DNA of 64,000 nucleotides from a bacterium (GTDB lineage Bacteria; Cyanobacteriota; Sericytochromatia; S15B-MN24; UBA4093), in the NCBI GenBank assembly GCA_017744355.1, contig JAGIBK010000009.1, forward strand, positions 89,675-153,674, written 5' to 3'. Under the pieces are notes generated by a model that was not told the origin of the DNA, ran no database searches, and saw only the letters and a list, made by a program, of their open reading frames with translations. Position 1 is the first letter of the stretch. Each line of letters begins with the position of its first letter. Made by a program: the position numbers and the translations under genes. Shown in pieces: positions 8,546-17,131 of this stretch.

Positions 8546-9547
8546 TTAAAGCGGGGCGGTCCCGCCACGCTTGGTGGGTTTCAGGTTGGGCAGGCGCACG
8601 AGCAGCTGGTCGCCGGCGTGCAGCGAGCTGCTGCCCGCAGCCAGCTGCGAGCGGTAGTGGTCGAGCGAGAAATCCAGGTGCGCGGCGGGCTCCTGGTTCA
8701 CGATCTGGAAGTGGGCGTCGTGCATCATCATCTTGCCGACGAGCAGATCGTGGCCCATGCAGACCATGTAGTTGGGGGCGTGGGGATCGAGCAGGGGGGC
8801 GGCCTCGCTGGGCGTGGGGCTCGAATAGGAGAGGACCAGCTCGCCACGCTCGATCCGGACCGCGGTGGGGCGGCCGATCGCCCTGGGCGAGGGGAAGATC
8901 CCCGCCGGATCGATGGTGATCTGGTTGCCCGAGACGCTCAAGAGGGCGTCCGCCGGCATCTCGAGCAGGCGATCGAGCTCCAGGTTGAAGAGCTTGATCA
9001 TGCCGCCGATGCCGACCTGCGAGACGGCGAGCCGCTGCGGCAAGAGCTCGATCATCCCCTCGGAGCCCACGCTCACCTCGCTCTCCATGGTGATGGGCAC
9101 CTCGAGGCCGAATTTGCGGACCTTGGCGCGCAGGATCAGGCGATCGCCCGAGAGCGAGAGGCGCGCGTCCTTGAGGGGCGAGCCCGCGGCGGGCAGGATG
9201 TAGCGCGACAGGAGCGCCTCCAGGCTCGCGGCGCTCAGGCGGATCTGGCCCTCGCGGATGTGGATGACGTAGGAGTCCTTGAGCTCGGGGATGAAGGGGG
9301 TGGCCGGATCCTGCACCTGGAGATCGGCGACGAAGTCCTTGAGCCTGAGCACCACGTCGTCGTCGAAGTACAGACAAACGTTGTGGGCCCAGATCCGCAT
9401 GGCCCCCTCGGCGATCTCGGCCAGCCGCTCGTGGTCGAGCGCTTGCTGGTTGCGCGCGATCAGCGTCCGCCCGAAGGCGGACACGAAGGCGGAGAGGATC
9501 TCGGCCTGGCTCTTGAGGCGGCGCTGGAAAGTCTTGGGTTTCGGCAC
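8546..9547 (-). CDS. Hypothetical protein, possibly LmeA/DUF2993-like
   Basis: About 333 residues starting at GTG 9547. The N-terminal third is helical (LKSQAEILSAFVSAFGRTL). The rest is a repeated strand-rich domain with phrases such as LSLSGDRLILRAKVRKFGLEV and ALLSVSGNQITIDPAG. These resemble the strand-loop pattern of DUF2993/LmeA phospholipid-binding proteins, but I am not sure of the family. There is no signal peptide or membrane helix. The GTG lies six bases after a TATAAT box, so the mRNA seems to be leaderless. Divergent from the KAS III gene. A longer frame upstream would run into that neighbour's promoter and coding region. Confidence 0.7.
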   Translation of the reverse strand: MPKPKTFQRRLKSQAEILSAFVSAFGRTLIARNQQALDHERLAEIAEGAMRIWAHNVCLYFDDDVVLRLKDFVADLQVQDPATPFIPELKDSYVIHIREGQIRLSAASLEALLSRYILPAAGSPLKDARLSLSGDRLILRAKVRKFGLEVPITMESEVSVGSEGMIELLPQRLAVSQVGIGGMIKLFNLELDRLLEMPADALLSVSGNQITIDPAGIFPSPRAIGRPTAVRIERGELVLSYSSPTPSEAAPLLDPHAPNYMVCMGHDLLVGKMMMHDAHFQIVNQEPAAHLDFSLDHYRSQLAAGSSSLHAGDQLLVRLPNLKPTKRGGTAPL

Positions 9548-9553
9548 GCGAGC

Positions 9554-9562
9554 ATTATAGCA
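9554..9562 (-). promoter_or_regulatory. Extended -10 promoter giving a leaderless mRNA
   Basis: Minus-strand TGCTATAAT ends six bases before the GTG start of the gene at 9547, which places the predicted transcription start at the start codon. No convincing -35 box is visible, as is usual for TGn-extended promoters. Confidence 0.65.
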
Positions 9563-9650
9563 GACCAGGTAGCCACCAAGTTTCACCCGTGCAGAGCAGG
9601 GGTTTATTACGTCATGGCGCGCCACTCCACCGCATGAAGGGTTTCTCGTG

Positions 9651-10646
9651 ATGCAACAACGCCCGATTAGGATTCTCGGCACCGGCAAATACCTGCCAAA
9701 ACGGGTCTTGAGCGCCTCGGACATCGACCAGATGCTGGGCGTCTCGCCGGGCTGGGTCCAGGCCAAGACGGGCGTGCTCACGCGCCACTTCGCCGACGGC
9801 GAGCCCTCCTCGCAGATGGGCGCCAAGGCCGCGCGCGCAGCCCTCGAAGCGGCGGGCCTCACCCTCGACGACATCGATTGCCTGGTCTGCGCGAGCGGCA
9901 CCGCCGAACAGGGGATCCCCTGCACCGCCGCCCTGATCCAGCAGGCACTCGGCCTTGAGCACTCGGGCCTGCCCTCCTTCGACATCGACTCGACCTGCCT
10001 GAGCTTCGTGGTCGCCCTCGACACCATGTCCTACCTGGTCGCGGCGGGCCGCTACCGCCGGATCCTCATCGTCTCGACCGACATCGCCTCGGTGGGGCTC
10101 GACTGGCAGGACAAGGAGAGCGCCGCCATCTTCGGGGACGCCGCGGCCGCCGTGGTGATTGGCCTCGCCGAGCCCCACCAGAGCTCGAAGATCCTCGGCG
10201 CGCGCCTCGAAACCTACAGCTCGGGCGCTCACCTCTCCGAGATCGTGGGGGGCGGCTCCAAGCACCATCCTTTGACCTACACCGAGGAGATCCGGGACCT
10301 CTTCTACTTCAAGATGGACGGCAAGGCCGTCTTCAAGCTCAGCGCGCAGCTCTTGCCCGACTTCGTCGCCAAGGTGATGCAGGAGAGCGGCACCCGCCTC
10401 GACGCGATGAAGTGGGTGATCCCGCACCAGGCGAGCCTGCCTGCCATGAAGCTCATGGAGAAGCGGCTGGGGGTCTCGGGCCGCTTCTACATGCACGCCC
10501 AGCGCCACGGCAACACCATCGCGGCCTCCATCCCCCTCGGGCTGCACGAGGCCATCACCCGGGGCGAGGTCCAGCGGGGCGACCACCTCCTGCTCCTGGG
10601 CACCTCGGCGGGCCTCTCGCTGGGGGGCCTGGTGCTTGAATACTAA
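9651..10646 (+). CDS. 3-oxoacyl-ACP synthase III family (KAS III) enzyme
   Basis: About 331 residues with the thiolase fold. The triad is Cys116 (DIDSTCLSF), His259 (IPHQAS) and Asn288 (RHGNTIAAS), exactly the FabH arrangement. Such enzymes condense an acyl-CoA with malonyl-ACP, or in specialised pathways join or transfer acyl groups. ATG 9651 is favoured; GTG 9648 directly before it is possible, both after GAAGGG. The stop codon lies inside the next gene, an ATP-grasp ligase, and a reductase follows. This context argues for a dedicated secondary pathway rather than housekeeping fatty-acid initiation. The specific substrate is unknown. Confidence 0.9.
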   Translation: MQQRPIRILGTGKYLPKRVLSASDIDQMLGVSPGWVQAKTGVLTRHFADGEPSSQMGAKAARAALEAAGLTLDDIDCLVCASGTAEQGIPCTAALIQQALGLEHSGLPSFDIDSTCLSFVVALDTMSYLVAAGRYRRILIVSTDIASVGLDWQDKESAAIFGDAAAAVVIGLAEPHQSSKILGARLETYSSGAHLSEIVGGGSKHHPLTYTEEIRDLFYFKMDGKAVFKLSAQLLPDFVAKVMQESGTRLDAMKWVIPHQASLPAMKLMEKRLGVSGRFYMHAQRHGNTIAASIPLGLHEAITRGEVQRGDHLLLLGTSAGLSLGGLVLEY

Positions 10647-11829
10647 GGCCACTTCAAAGCAGAAGCGCCGTCGCCTGCTTTTGACCGGCGGCCGCGCACC
10701 CGCGACCCTGGAGCTTGCGCGGCTCATGCGTGCAGCCGGCCACGAGGTCTTCGTCGCCGAGAGCCTGCGCGCGCACCTGTGCCGCCACTCGCGGGCCGTG
10801 ACGTCGAGCTTCGAGGTGCCCTCGCCCCGCGAGGACCGCGCGGGCTTCATCGCAGCCCTCGCGGACATCCTCGTGCGCCAGCGCATCGATTACTTGATCC
10901 CCACCTGCGAGGAGGTCTTCCACGTCGCATGGGGCCGCAAGACGCTCAGCGAACACGCCCAGGTCTTCGCGCCGTCCCTGGAGCAGCTGCGGGTGCTGCA
11001 CAGCAAGTGGGACTTCATCAAGCTGCTCGAAGGGCTGGACTTCCTTACCCCCGAGACATGGCGCCTTCAGGCCCCCGAGGACGTCCTCGACGTGATCGGG
11101 CCGCTGGCAGCAGGCGAGCGCCTGGTCTTCAAGCCGGTCTTTTCGCGCTTCGCCGCCAAGGTGCGGTTCTACACGGCGGGTGAGGACACCCGAGACCTGC
11201 CCCGGCCCAGCCCCCAGGAGCCCTGGGTGGCCCAGCGCTTCATCGCAGGCACTCCCTACTGCACCTATGGCGTGGCCCGCGAAGGGCGCCTCACGGCGCA
11301 CGCCGTCTACCCCTCGATCTTCACGGCGGGGCAGGGCGCGACCATCCACTTCCAGGCGATCGCGCACCCGCGCATCGAGGCCTGGGTCTCGCGCCTGGTA
11401 GCAGCCCTCGGCTACACCGGCCAGATCGCCTTCGACTTCATCGAGACGTCCGAGGGCGAGCTGTATCCCCTTGAGTGCAACCCTCGCGCCACCAGTGGCG
11501 TCCACCTCTTCCGGCCGAAGGATCGCCTCGACGGGGCGTTCTTCGGCGAGGCGAGCGAGCCCCTGCGGCCCCAAGCGAAGCGCGCGGCCATGCTGAGCCT
11601 CGCCATGGGCCTCTACGGCCTGCCCTCGGTGCGATCGCTCCGTCAGCTCGGCGCCTGGGGCAAGGCCATCATCACCTCGCGCGAGATCCTCTTCGACTGG
11701 AAGGATCCATTGCCCGCGCTCGGCCAGATGACGGCCCTGGCGGAGCTGTGGCGCACGAGCCGCCGCGAGGGGATCTCGCTTCTCGAAGCGTCCACGTGGG
11801 ACATCGAGTGGAACGGAGAGGACGCATGA
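10636..11829 (+). CDS. ATP-grasp domain ligase
   Basis: About 397 residues. An N-terminal Rossmann-like part begins RRRLLLTGGRAP and contains LIPTCEEVFHVAW. The ATP-grasp core includes LVFKPVFSRFAAKV, PWVAQRFIAGTPYC and the metal-binding end FDFIETSEGELYPLECNPRATSG. ATP-grasp enzymes join a carboxylate, activated as acyl phosphate, to an amine or thiol. The TTG start at 10636 overlaps the KAS III gene by 11 bp, implying coupled translation, and the stop overlaps the next ATG as ATGA. The partner substrates are not predictable. Resemblance to carbamoyl-phosphate-synthase-like ligases of biosynthetic clusters fits its neighbours. Confidence 0.86.
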   Translation: MNTKATSKQKRRRLLLTGGRAPATLELARLMRAAGHEVFVAESLRAHLCRHSRAVTSSFEVPSPREDRAGFIAALADILVRQRIDYLIPTCEEVFHVAWGRKTLSEHAQVFAPSLEQLRVLHSKWDFIKLLEGLDFLTPETWRLQAPEDVLDVIGPLAAGERLVFKPVFSRFAAKVRFYTAGEDTRDLPRPSPQEPWVAQRFIAGTPYCTYGVAREGRLTAHAVYPSIFTAGQGATIHFQAIAHPRIEAWVSRLVAALGYTGQIAFDFIETSEGELYPLECNPRATSGVHLFRPKDRLDGAFFGEASEPLRPQAKRAAMLSLAMGLYGLPSVRSLRQLGAWGKAIITSREILFDWKDPLPALGQMTALAELWRTSRREGISLLEASTWDIEWNGEDA

Positions 11830-12827
11830 ACGTCTTGGTCACCGGCGGCACCGGCTTTCTCGGCCAGCGCCTCGCGCTGCGCTTGCTTTCGGAGGGCGCG
11901 CAAGTCACGGTCCTCGGCCGCAACGAAGCCATCGGGAAGCAACTGGAAGCCCAGGGGGCACGCTTTTTCCGCGCCGACCTGGCCGACGCCGAGCGGGTTT
12001 CCGAGGCCTGTCACGGCCAGGAGGTCGTCTTCCACTCGGGGGCGCTCTCCAGCCCCTGGGGACGGTACGAGGAGTTCCACCGCGCCAACGTGCTGGGCAC
12101 CCGGCACGTGACCGAGAGCTGCCGGGCGCACGGCGTGCGGCGCCTGGTCCACGTCTCGACGCCGAGCCTCTACTTCGACTTTCGCGATCGCCACCAGATC
12201 GCCGAGCACGACCCCTTGCCCGCCAAGAGCGTCAACGCCTACGCCACGACCAAGCGCATGGCCGAGGACATCGTGGACGAGGCCCACCGGCAGGGGCTCG
12301 AAACCATCACCTTCCGGCCGCGCGCCCTCTTCGGGCCGGGCGACACCACCATCCTGCCCCGCCTCATCCGCGCCAACCGCAAGGGGTCGCTGCCCCTGTT
12401 CGGCAGCGAAAGCCCGCTCATCGACATCACCTACGTGGACAACGTGGTGGACGCCCTCATCCTGGGCCGCGACGCGAGGCCCGAAGCCCTGGGGCGCAAG
12501 TACAACATCACCAACGGCGAGCCCGTACGGCTGCATGCCATCCTGGAGAAGCTCTTCGCGCGGCTCGAAATGCCGTATCGCCCGCGACCCATCCCTTACG
12601 CGGTGGCCTACGGCCTCGCCGGGGCCATGGAGCTCGTCTCGGCCACGCTACTCGGCGGCAAGGAACCGCTCTTGACCCGCTACTCGGTGGGCGTGCTCGC
12701 CAAGAGCCAGACCCTCGACATCTCGGCAGCCCGCGACCTGCTTGGCTACGTCCCGCGAGTGAGCGTGGACGAGGGCCTGGAAGCCTTCGTCACCTGGTGG
12801 CAGGAGACCGAAGGCCTCAAGAGCTGA
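11826..12827 (+). CDS. NAD(P)-dependent epimerase/3-beta-HSD-type reductase
   Basis: About 333 residues of the extended SDR class. The nucleotide site is TGGTGFLG near the N-terminus, and the catalytic YxxxK is in VNAYATTKRMAED. The tail contains ITYVDNVVDALI, typical of the 3-beta-hydroxysteroid dehydrogenase and OleD-like group. These oxidise or reduce hydroxy/keto groups, often on lipidic substrates. Translation is coupled to the ATP-grasp gene through an ATGA overlap, with GGAGAGGAC upstream. The last 11 bp overlap the convergent monooxygenase. Together with a KAS III enzyme and a CoA-ligase-like protein, it recalls parts of the olefin/beta-lactone (Ole) pathway, which is only an analogy. 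Confidence 0.88.
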   Translation: MNVLVTGGTGFLGQRLALRLLSEGAQVTVLGRNEAIGKQLEAQGARFFRADLADAERVSEACHGQEVVFHSGALSSPWGRYEEFHRANVLGTRHVTESCRAHGVRRLVHVSTPSLYFDFRDRHQIAEHDPLPAKSVNAYATTKRMAEDIVDEAHRQGLETITFRPRALFGPGDTTILPRLIRANRKGSLPLFGSESPLIDITYVDNVVDALILGRDARPEALGRKYNITNGEPVRLHAILEKLFARLEMPYRPRPIPYAVAYGLAGAMELVSATLLGGKEPLLTRYSVGVLAKSQTLDISAARDLLGYVPRVSVDEGLEAFVTWWQETEGLKS

Positions 12828-13887
12828 CCCTTTCCGCAGCAAGGCCAAGGTATTCCTCGATCCGCTGCGCCAGGAACTCCGCGTCCCGGCCCACGCCGCC
12901 GATCAAGGCAGAGCTGCGCCGGTACTGCCAAGGCAGCCCGAGGAAGTAGAGCCCCTCCGCGCTGGTGACGCCCCGCTGATGCAGGGGTCGCCCCCGCTCG
13001 TCGAAGATCGGAAGCTCCAGCCAGCCGTAATCGGGCTGGAAGCCGGTCGCCCAGACGACGTTCTTGACGGACAGGCGCCGCCCGTCGGCGAAGGAAATCT
13101 CGTCTTGCTCGACGCTCGTCGTCCGACCCAGCAGCTCCAGGCCGTTCTCCCTGACGAGGCGCGGAATGTCGGTGAAGAACTGGACGTCGCGCCGGCGTAG
13201 CCACTTGCCGATCCAGGTGTCCCGCGGGAATTCGAGGAAGCCCACGACATCGAGCCACCAGAAGATCTCGCGCCCCAAAAAGCGCTGCGGCAGGTAGCGA
13301 TCGCGGCGCCCGATCGAGAGGTACACCTTGCGCGTGGCAGACAGCTCCTCGGCAATCTGAGCACCCGAGTTCCCGGCTCCCACCACCAGCACGTCCCCCG
13401 GCGGGAGCTGGGCCGGATTCCGGTAGTTCACGCTGTGGAGCTGGAAGACCTCGGGCGAGAGCGAAGCACCGAGCGGCGGGACGTAAGGGCGCTGAAACGC
13501 GCCCGTCGCCACCACGACCTGCCGCGCCTCGAAGACCTCGCCCCCTGCCTCGATCCGGTACCCCGTCTCCGTTCGCGTCATGCGCGAGACCGGAGCATCG
13601 CAGCGGACGGGCAGCTCGAAGCGCGCGGCGTAGGCCACCAGGTAATCGGCAACCTCGTCCTTGGTCGGATAGAGGTCGCGCGCCTTGGGGAAGGGCATCC
13701 CCGGCAAGTTGTTGTACTGGGAGGGCGTGAAGAGGGTGAGCGAATCGTAGCGATCGCGCCACACCTGCCCGATCGCAGAAGAGGCTTCCAGCAACACGAA
13801 GCGCAGACCAAGACGCGACAGGTAATACCCCATCGCAAGTCCCGCTTGCCCCGCTCCGATCACAACAACATCCAGCGCTTGCCGCAT
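12817..13887 (-). CDS. Flavin-containing monooxygenase-like oxidoreductase (CzcO/TrkA type)
   Basis: About 356 residues. An FAD-binding GxGxxG lies at the N-terminus (VVIGAGQAGLAMG), followed by an NADPH-binding Rossmann motif (VLVVGAGNSGAQIAEEL) and a later WATGFQPDY motif typical of flavin monooxygenases and Baeyer-Villiger-like enzymes. Annotated relatives are often called CzcO or potassium-transport flavoproteins, but their reactions are mostly unknown. The start ATG 13887 is preceded by GAGGAGAGGG. It converges on the reductase gene with an 11-bp overlap and is divergent from the lactonase-like gene, so it sits inside the biosynthetic-looking cluster and may tailor its product. Confidence 0.88.
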   Translation of the reverse strand: MRQALDVVVIGAGQAGLAMGYYLSRLGLRFVLLEASSAIGQVWRDRYDSLTLFTPSQYNNLPGMPFPKARDLYPTKDEVADYLVAYAARFELPVRCDAPVSRMTRTETGYRIEAGGEVFEARQVVVATGAFQRPYVPPLGASLSPEVFQLHSVNYRNPAQLPPGDVLVVGAGNSGAQIAEELSATRKVYLSIGRRDRYLPQRFLGREIFWWLDVVGFLEFPRDTWIGKWLRRRDVQFFTDIPRLVRENGLELLGRTTSVEQDEISFADGRRLSVKNVVWATGFQPDYGWLELPIFDERGRPLHQRGVTSAEGLYFLGLPWQYRRSSALIGGVGRDAEFLAQRIEEYLGLAAERVSS

Positions 13888-14011
13888 CGCCCTCTCCTCG
13901 TTCCATCGCGATCCGGCAAGGCTCACAGCCACCCCGGAAGATCGTATGCTATCATCCGACACACCCTCGCACATCCGGAAAAAGCGCGCATTCCCGAAAG
14001 GACCTTCGCCG

Positions 14012-14872
14012 ATGCAGCCAAGCCGCACCGCCACCGTCTCCTTGAGCCTGTTCGCCGCCGGGTCCTGCATCCACCCGGAAGGGGTGATCATGCAGGGTGC
14101 TCCCATGCGCCCCTGCACCTTCCCCGCGCTGGTCGCTCTCATCGAGCACCCCGAGCACGGTGCGATCCTCTTCGACACCGGCTACTCCGAGCGCTTCCAC
14201 CAGGAGACCGCCACCTACCCGAACCGCTTCTACGCCCAGCTCACCCCGGTGAGCTTCAAATCCGACGAGAGCGCCGTCACCCAGCTGGCCGCCCGGGGCA
14301 TCCCGCACGAGCGGATCAAGACCGTCGTGCTCTCGCACTTCCACGCCGACCACGTCGGGGCGGTGGCGGACTTCCCCGAGGCCCGCTACCTCTACTCGCG
14401 CGAAAGCTATGCCGCCATGCGCCCGCTCACGGGCTTCAGCGCCGTGCGCGCGGGCTTTTTGAGGGGCCTGCTGCCCGACGACTTCGAGACGCGCTCGGCC
14501 CACTTCGAGGACCTGCCTTCCTGTGACCTGGGCGAAAGCTACGCCCCCTTCAACCGGGGCGCGGACCTGTTCGGCGACCAGAGCGTCGTCGCCATCCCCC
14601 TGCCGGGCCATGCCGTCGGTCACTACGGGCTCATGGTCCAGACCGACGAGGGCGCAGTCTTCCTGGTGGCGGATGCGGTCTACAAGACCCAGGCCTTCAA
14701 GGAGCACCGCCGGCCCATGGGGATCGCGCGCCTGATCTTCGCCGACTGGCAGGGCTACCTGGACACCCTGCGCCGCCTTCACGACTTCCACCAGGCCCGG
14801 CCCGACGTGCTCATCATGCCGGCCCACTGCCAAGACGCCTGGGAGGCGTGGCAAGCCCGATGCAAAAACTAA
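14012..14872 (+). CDS. Metallo-beta-lactamase-fold hydrolase, AHL-lactonase-like
   Basis: About 286 residues. All seven dinuclear zinc ligands of the AiiA-type lactonases can be placed: His109, His111, Asp113, His114 (SHFHADH), His200 (LPGHAVGH), Asp221 (VADAVY) and His272 (MPAHC). Known relatives open homoserine-lactone or other lactone rings. Here it could act on an ester, lactone or thioester made by the neighbouring enzymes. ATG 14012 follows AAAGGA; a longer upstream start has no ribosome site. The end overlaps the next gene's start, so the two are coupled. There is no signal peptide, so it acts in the cytoplasm. Confidence 0.88.
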   Translation: MQPSRTATVSLSLFAAGSCIHPEGVIMQGAPMRPCTFPALVALIEHPEHGAILFDTGYSERFHQETATYPNRFYAQLTPVSFKSDESAVTQLAARGIPHERIKTVVLSHFHADHVGAVADFPEARYLYSRESYAAMRPLTGFSAVRAGFLRGLLPDDFETRSAHFEDLPSCDLGESYAPFNRGADLFGDQSVVAIPLPGHAVGHYGLMVQTDEGAVFLVADAVYKTQAFKEHRRPMGIARLIFADWQGYLDTLRRLHDFHQARPDVLIMPAHCQDAWEAWQARCKN

Positions 14873-16164
14873 AGATTCTCGCCCACTACCTGCAACGCAA
14901 GCACGGCTACCGCTTCGAGAGCCGCGAGGCGCTGGAGCGCTGGCAAGAGCAGCGGGTGCGGCAGCACGTGGCCTGGGTCCGCGCGAAATCGCCCTTCTAT
15001 CGCGAGCGGTGGGGCGAATTGCCCGATACCGCCTGGCGCGACTTCGAATCCATCGACAAAGCCGCGATGATGGCGAACTTCGACGCGCTCAACACGGTGG
15101 GGCTGAGCAAGGAAGAGGGCTTCCGCATCGCGCTCGAAGCCGAGCGCAGCCGCGAGTTCTCCCCGACCTGGAAAGGGATCACCATCGGGCTCTCGTCGGG
15201 CACCTCGGGCCACCGGGGGCTGTTCCTCGTCAGCCCCGAAGAGCGCACGGCCTGGGCCGGGACGATCCTCGCCAAGGTGCTGCCGAGCTCGATCCTGGCG
15301 AAACAGCGCATCGCCTTCTTCCTCAGGGCCAACAGTAACCTCTACACCACGGTCGGCAGCAAGCGCATGCGCTTCGAGTTCTTCGACCTGCTAGAGGCGC
15401 TCGATGACAACCTCTCGCGCCTCGACGCCCTCAAGCCGACGCTGCTCGTGGCGCCACCCTCCATGCTGCGCCTGTTGGCCGAGGCCCAGCAGCAGGGGCG
15501 GCTTGCGATCGCCCCCACCAAGATCGTCTCGGTCGCAGAGGTCCTCGAATCCATCGATGAGGCCTTCTTGAAGGGCGTCTTCGGCCAGACGATCCACCAG
15601 GTCTACCAGGCGACCGAAGGCTTCCTGGCCGTCACCTGCTCCGAGGGCACGCTGCACCTCAACGAGGACATGGCGCTGTTCGAGAAGGAGTGGGTGGATG
15701 CCGAACGCCGGGTGTTCATGCCGATCATCACGGACTTCACCCGCAAGACCCAGCCCATCGTGCGGTATCGCCTGAACGATCTACTGGTCGAGCGCGCAGA
15801 GCCCTGCCCCTGCGGCTCGGTCCAAACTGCCCTGGATCGCATCGAAGGCCGCTCCGACGACCTGTGCTACTGGCCTGCCCGGGATGGGGGAAAGCCTGTG
15901 CCCGTCTTCCCCGACTTCATCCGGCGCGCCATCCTCATGGCCTCGCCCGCGATCCGCGAGTACCGCGTGCTCCAGCTCGCGCCGGATACGCTGGAAGTCC
16001 AGCTTCGCGCCGAGGGCGACGTGGAAGAAGCGGTACGACAGCAACTCCACGCGCTGGCCCAGCGTCTCGGCTGCGCCTCGCCCACGGCGCACTTCACCCC
16101 CTACCAGGCTCCAACAGCCGGACAGAAGCTGCGCCGCATCGAGCGCCGCTTCGAAAGGCAATAG
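14860..16164 (+). CDS. PaaK/F390-synthetase-like adenylate-forming enzyme
   Basis: About 434 residues. The AMP-binding P-loop-like stretch GLSSGTSGHRG is clear. A downstream YQATEG motif, TRKTQPIVRYRLNDL and a CPCG pair match the phenylacetate-CoA ligase/coenzyme F390 synthetase group. These activate a carboxylate as acyl-AMP, usually before thioester formation. It overlaps the end of the lactonase-like gene by 13 bp (ATG 14860; GTG 14848 is an alternative directly after GGGAGG). The C-terminal subdomain is present (VLQLAPDTLEVQLRAEGD). With a KAS III enzyme and a reductase nearby, it may load or release the acyl product of the cluster. Substrate unknown. Confidence 0.85.
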   Translation: MQKLKILAHYLQRKHGYRFESREALERWQEQRVRQHVAWVRAKSPFYRERWGELPDTAWRDFESIDKAAMMANFDALNTVGLSKEEGFRIALEAERSREFSPTWKGITIGLSSGTSGHRGLFLVSPEERTAWAGTILAKVLPSSILAKQRIAFFLRANSNLYTTVGSKRMRFEFFDLLEALDDNLSRLDALKPTLLVAPPSMLRLLAEAQQQGRLAIAPTKIVSVAEVLESIDEAFLKGVFGQTIHQVYQATEGFLAVTCSEGTLHLNEDMALFEKEWVDAERRVFMPIITDFTRKTQPIVRYRLNDLLVERAEPCPCGSVQTALDRIEGRSDDLCYWPARDGGKPVPVFPDFIRRAILMASPAIREYRVLQLAPDTLEVQLRAEGDVEEAVRQQLHALAQRLGCASPTAHFTPYQAPTAGQKLRRIERRFERQ

Positions 16165-16221
16165 AGCCGTTGTAAGCGCCCCCTCAACGAAGGTCCCGAG
16201 GCCCCCCGGGATCTTGTTGTC

Positions 16222-16947
16222 TCAAAGGGCGTCCTTGATCTGCTTGATCAGCCCCTCGGCGCGGGCCCGGTGGTCCACCGGATGCCGGACGGGCTTGCCA
16301 CAGAGGCGCGAGTCTCCGAAGGACCGCAGGAACCACTCGGGAAGCATCTTGAAGAGCCAGGTCGGCAGCCAGTTAAGCGCGGAGTACGGCACCGGCTTGT
16401 GGAAGACCTCCACCAGGGTCGGATCCTCCATGGTCACGTAGTAATCGGGCTTCGGATGAGCCTTGGTGACTTCGGCCGCCGCCAGGAGCCCGGCGCGTTC
16501 TTCCGCCGTGGCCGTCTTGGCGTCCCACTTCATCCAGACGGCGATGTCTACCGCCAACCGCGCGTAGTTCGCCTTCTCGGGATCGTTGGGGAAGTGCTCG
16601 TTATAGAACTTGATGGCGTTGAGGGTCGTGTCCAGGTAGGCCTTGGCCGAGCCCGGCACGCCAAGGTTGGCAGCCATGTAGGCGAGATTGACGGCCTCGT
16701 TCACGAGCCGCTTGCCTTCCGCGGGGCTCAGCGTGGTGATGGCGACGGTCTTCGCCGCCCCGGGCCTCGCAAAGGCTTGGAGGGTCTTGAGGCCGCCCGT
16801 GACCGACGACGTGTCGGGGCGGCTCGAGAGCTGGGCCGTCGCTTCGGCGATCGCCGGCTGTAGCGGCTCCGCTCCATTCAGGCTGCCGGTTTGAGACCGG
16901 ATGGGACCGGTCTGGGCCGTCGCATCGAATCGAACTTCAACGTTCAT
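16222..16947 (-). CDS. Hypothetical helical protein
   Basis: About 241 residues, not recognised. The N-terminus is polar and low complexity (TAQTGPIRSQTGSLNG). The middle is helical with a TPR-like look (LVNEAVNLAYMAANLG, YLDTTLNAIKFYNEHFPND), and the C-terminus has an aromatic stretch (LNWLPTWLFKMLPEWFL). No signal peptide is visible. The start at 16947 follows GAGGAGGGC, the same ribosome-site context as the lipoprotein at 3722. It lies downstream of the large RNA gene on the same strand, separated by that RNA's terminator. Confidence 0.65.
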   Translation of the reverse strand: MNVEVRFDATAQTGPIRSQTGSLNGAEPLQPAIAEATAQLSSRPDTSSVTGGLKTLQAFARPGAAKTVAITTLSPAEGKRLVNEAVNLAYMAANLGVPGSAKAYLDTTLNAIKFYNEHFPNDPEKANYARLAVDIAVWMKWDAKTATAEERAGLLAAAEVTKAHPKPDYYVTMEDPTLVEVFHKPVPYSALNWLPTWLFKMLPEWFLRSFGDSRLCGKPVRHPVDHRARAEGLIKQIKDAL

Positions 16948-17088
16948 GGCGCCCTCCTCGAACATCCCGTATCGCGTAGGGTTATCGAGGCCCAGCCCAC
17001 GGTCTTGCTGCCGTCAACCAGAATCGAACGATGCCTTAATGAGCCCCCAACAAACGCCCCCGAGCGAGAGATAAGGGCGCTACCCCCC

Positions 17089-17131
17089 AAAAACACCAAT
17101 CCCCGCCGAGCTTGCGCTCTGCGGGGGATTG
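17089..17131 (-). terminator. Intrinsic terminator of the large RNA
   Basis: A strong stem (17097-17111 with 17116-17131, two internal mismatches, GCAA loop on the RNA strand) is followed on the minus strand by GGTG and then five T residues (17089-17093). Confidence 0.75.
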
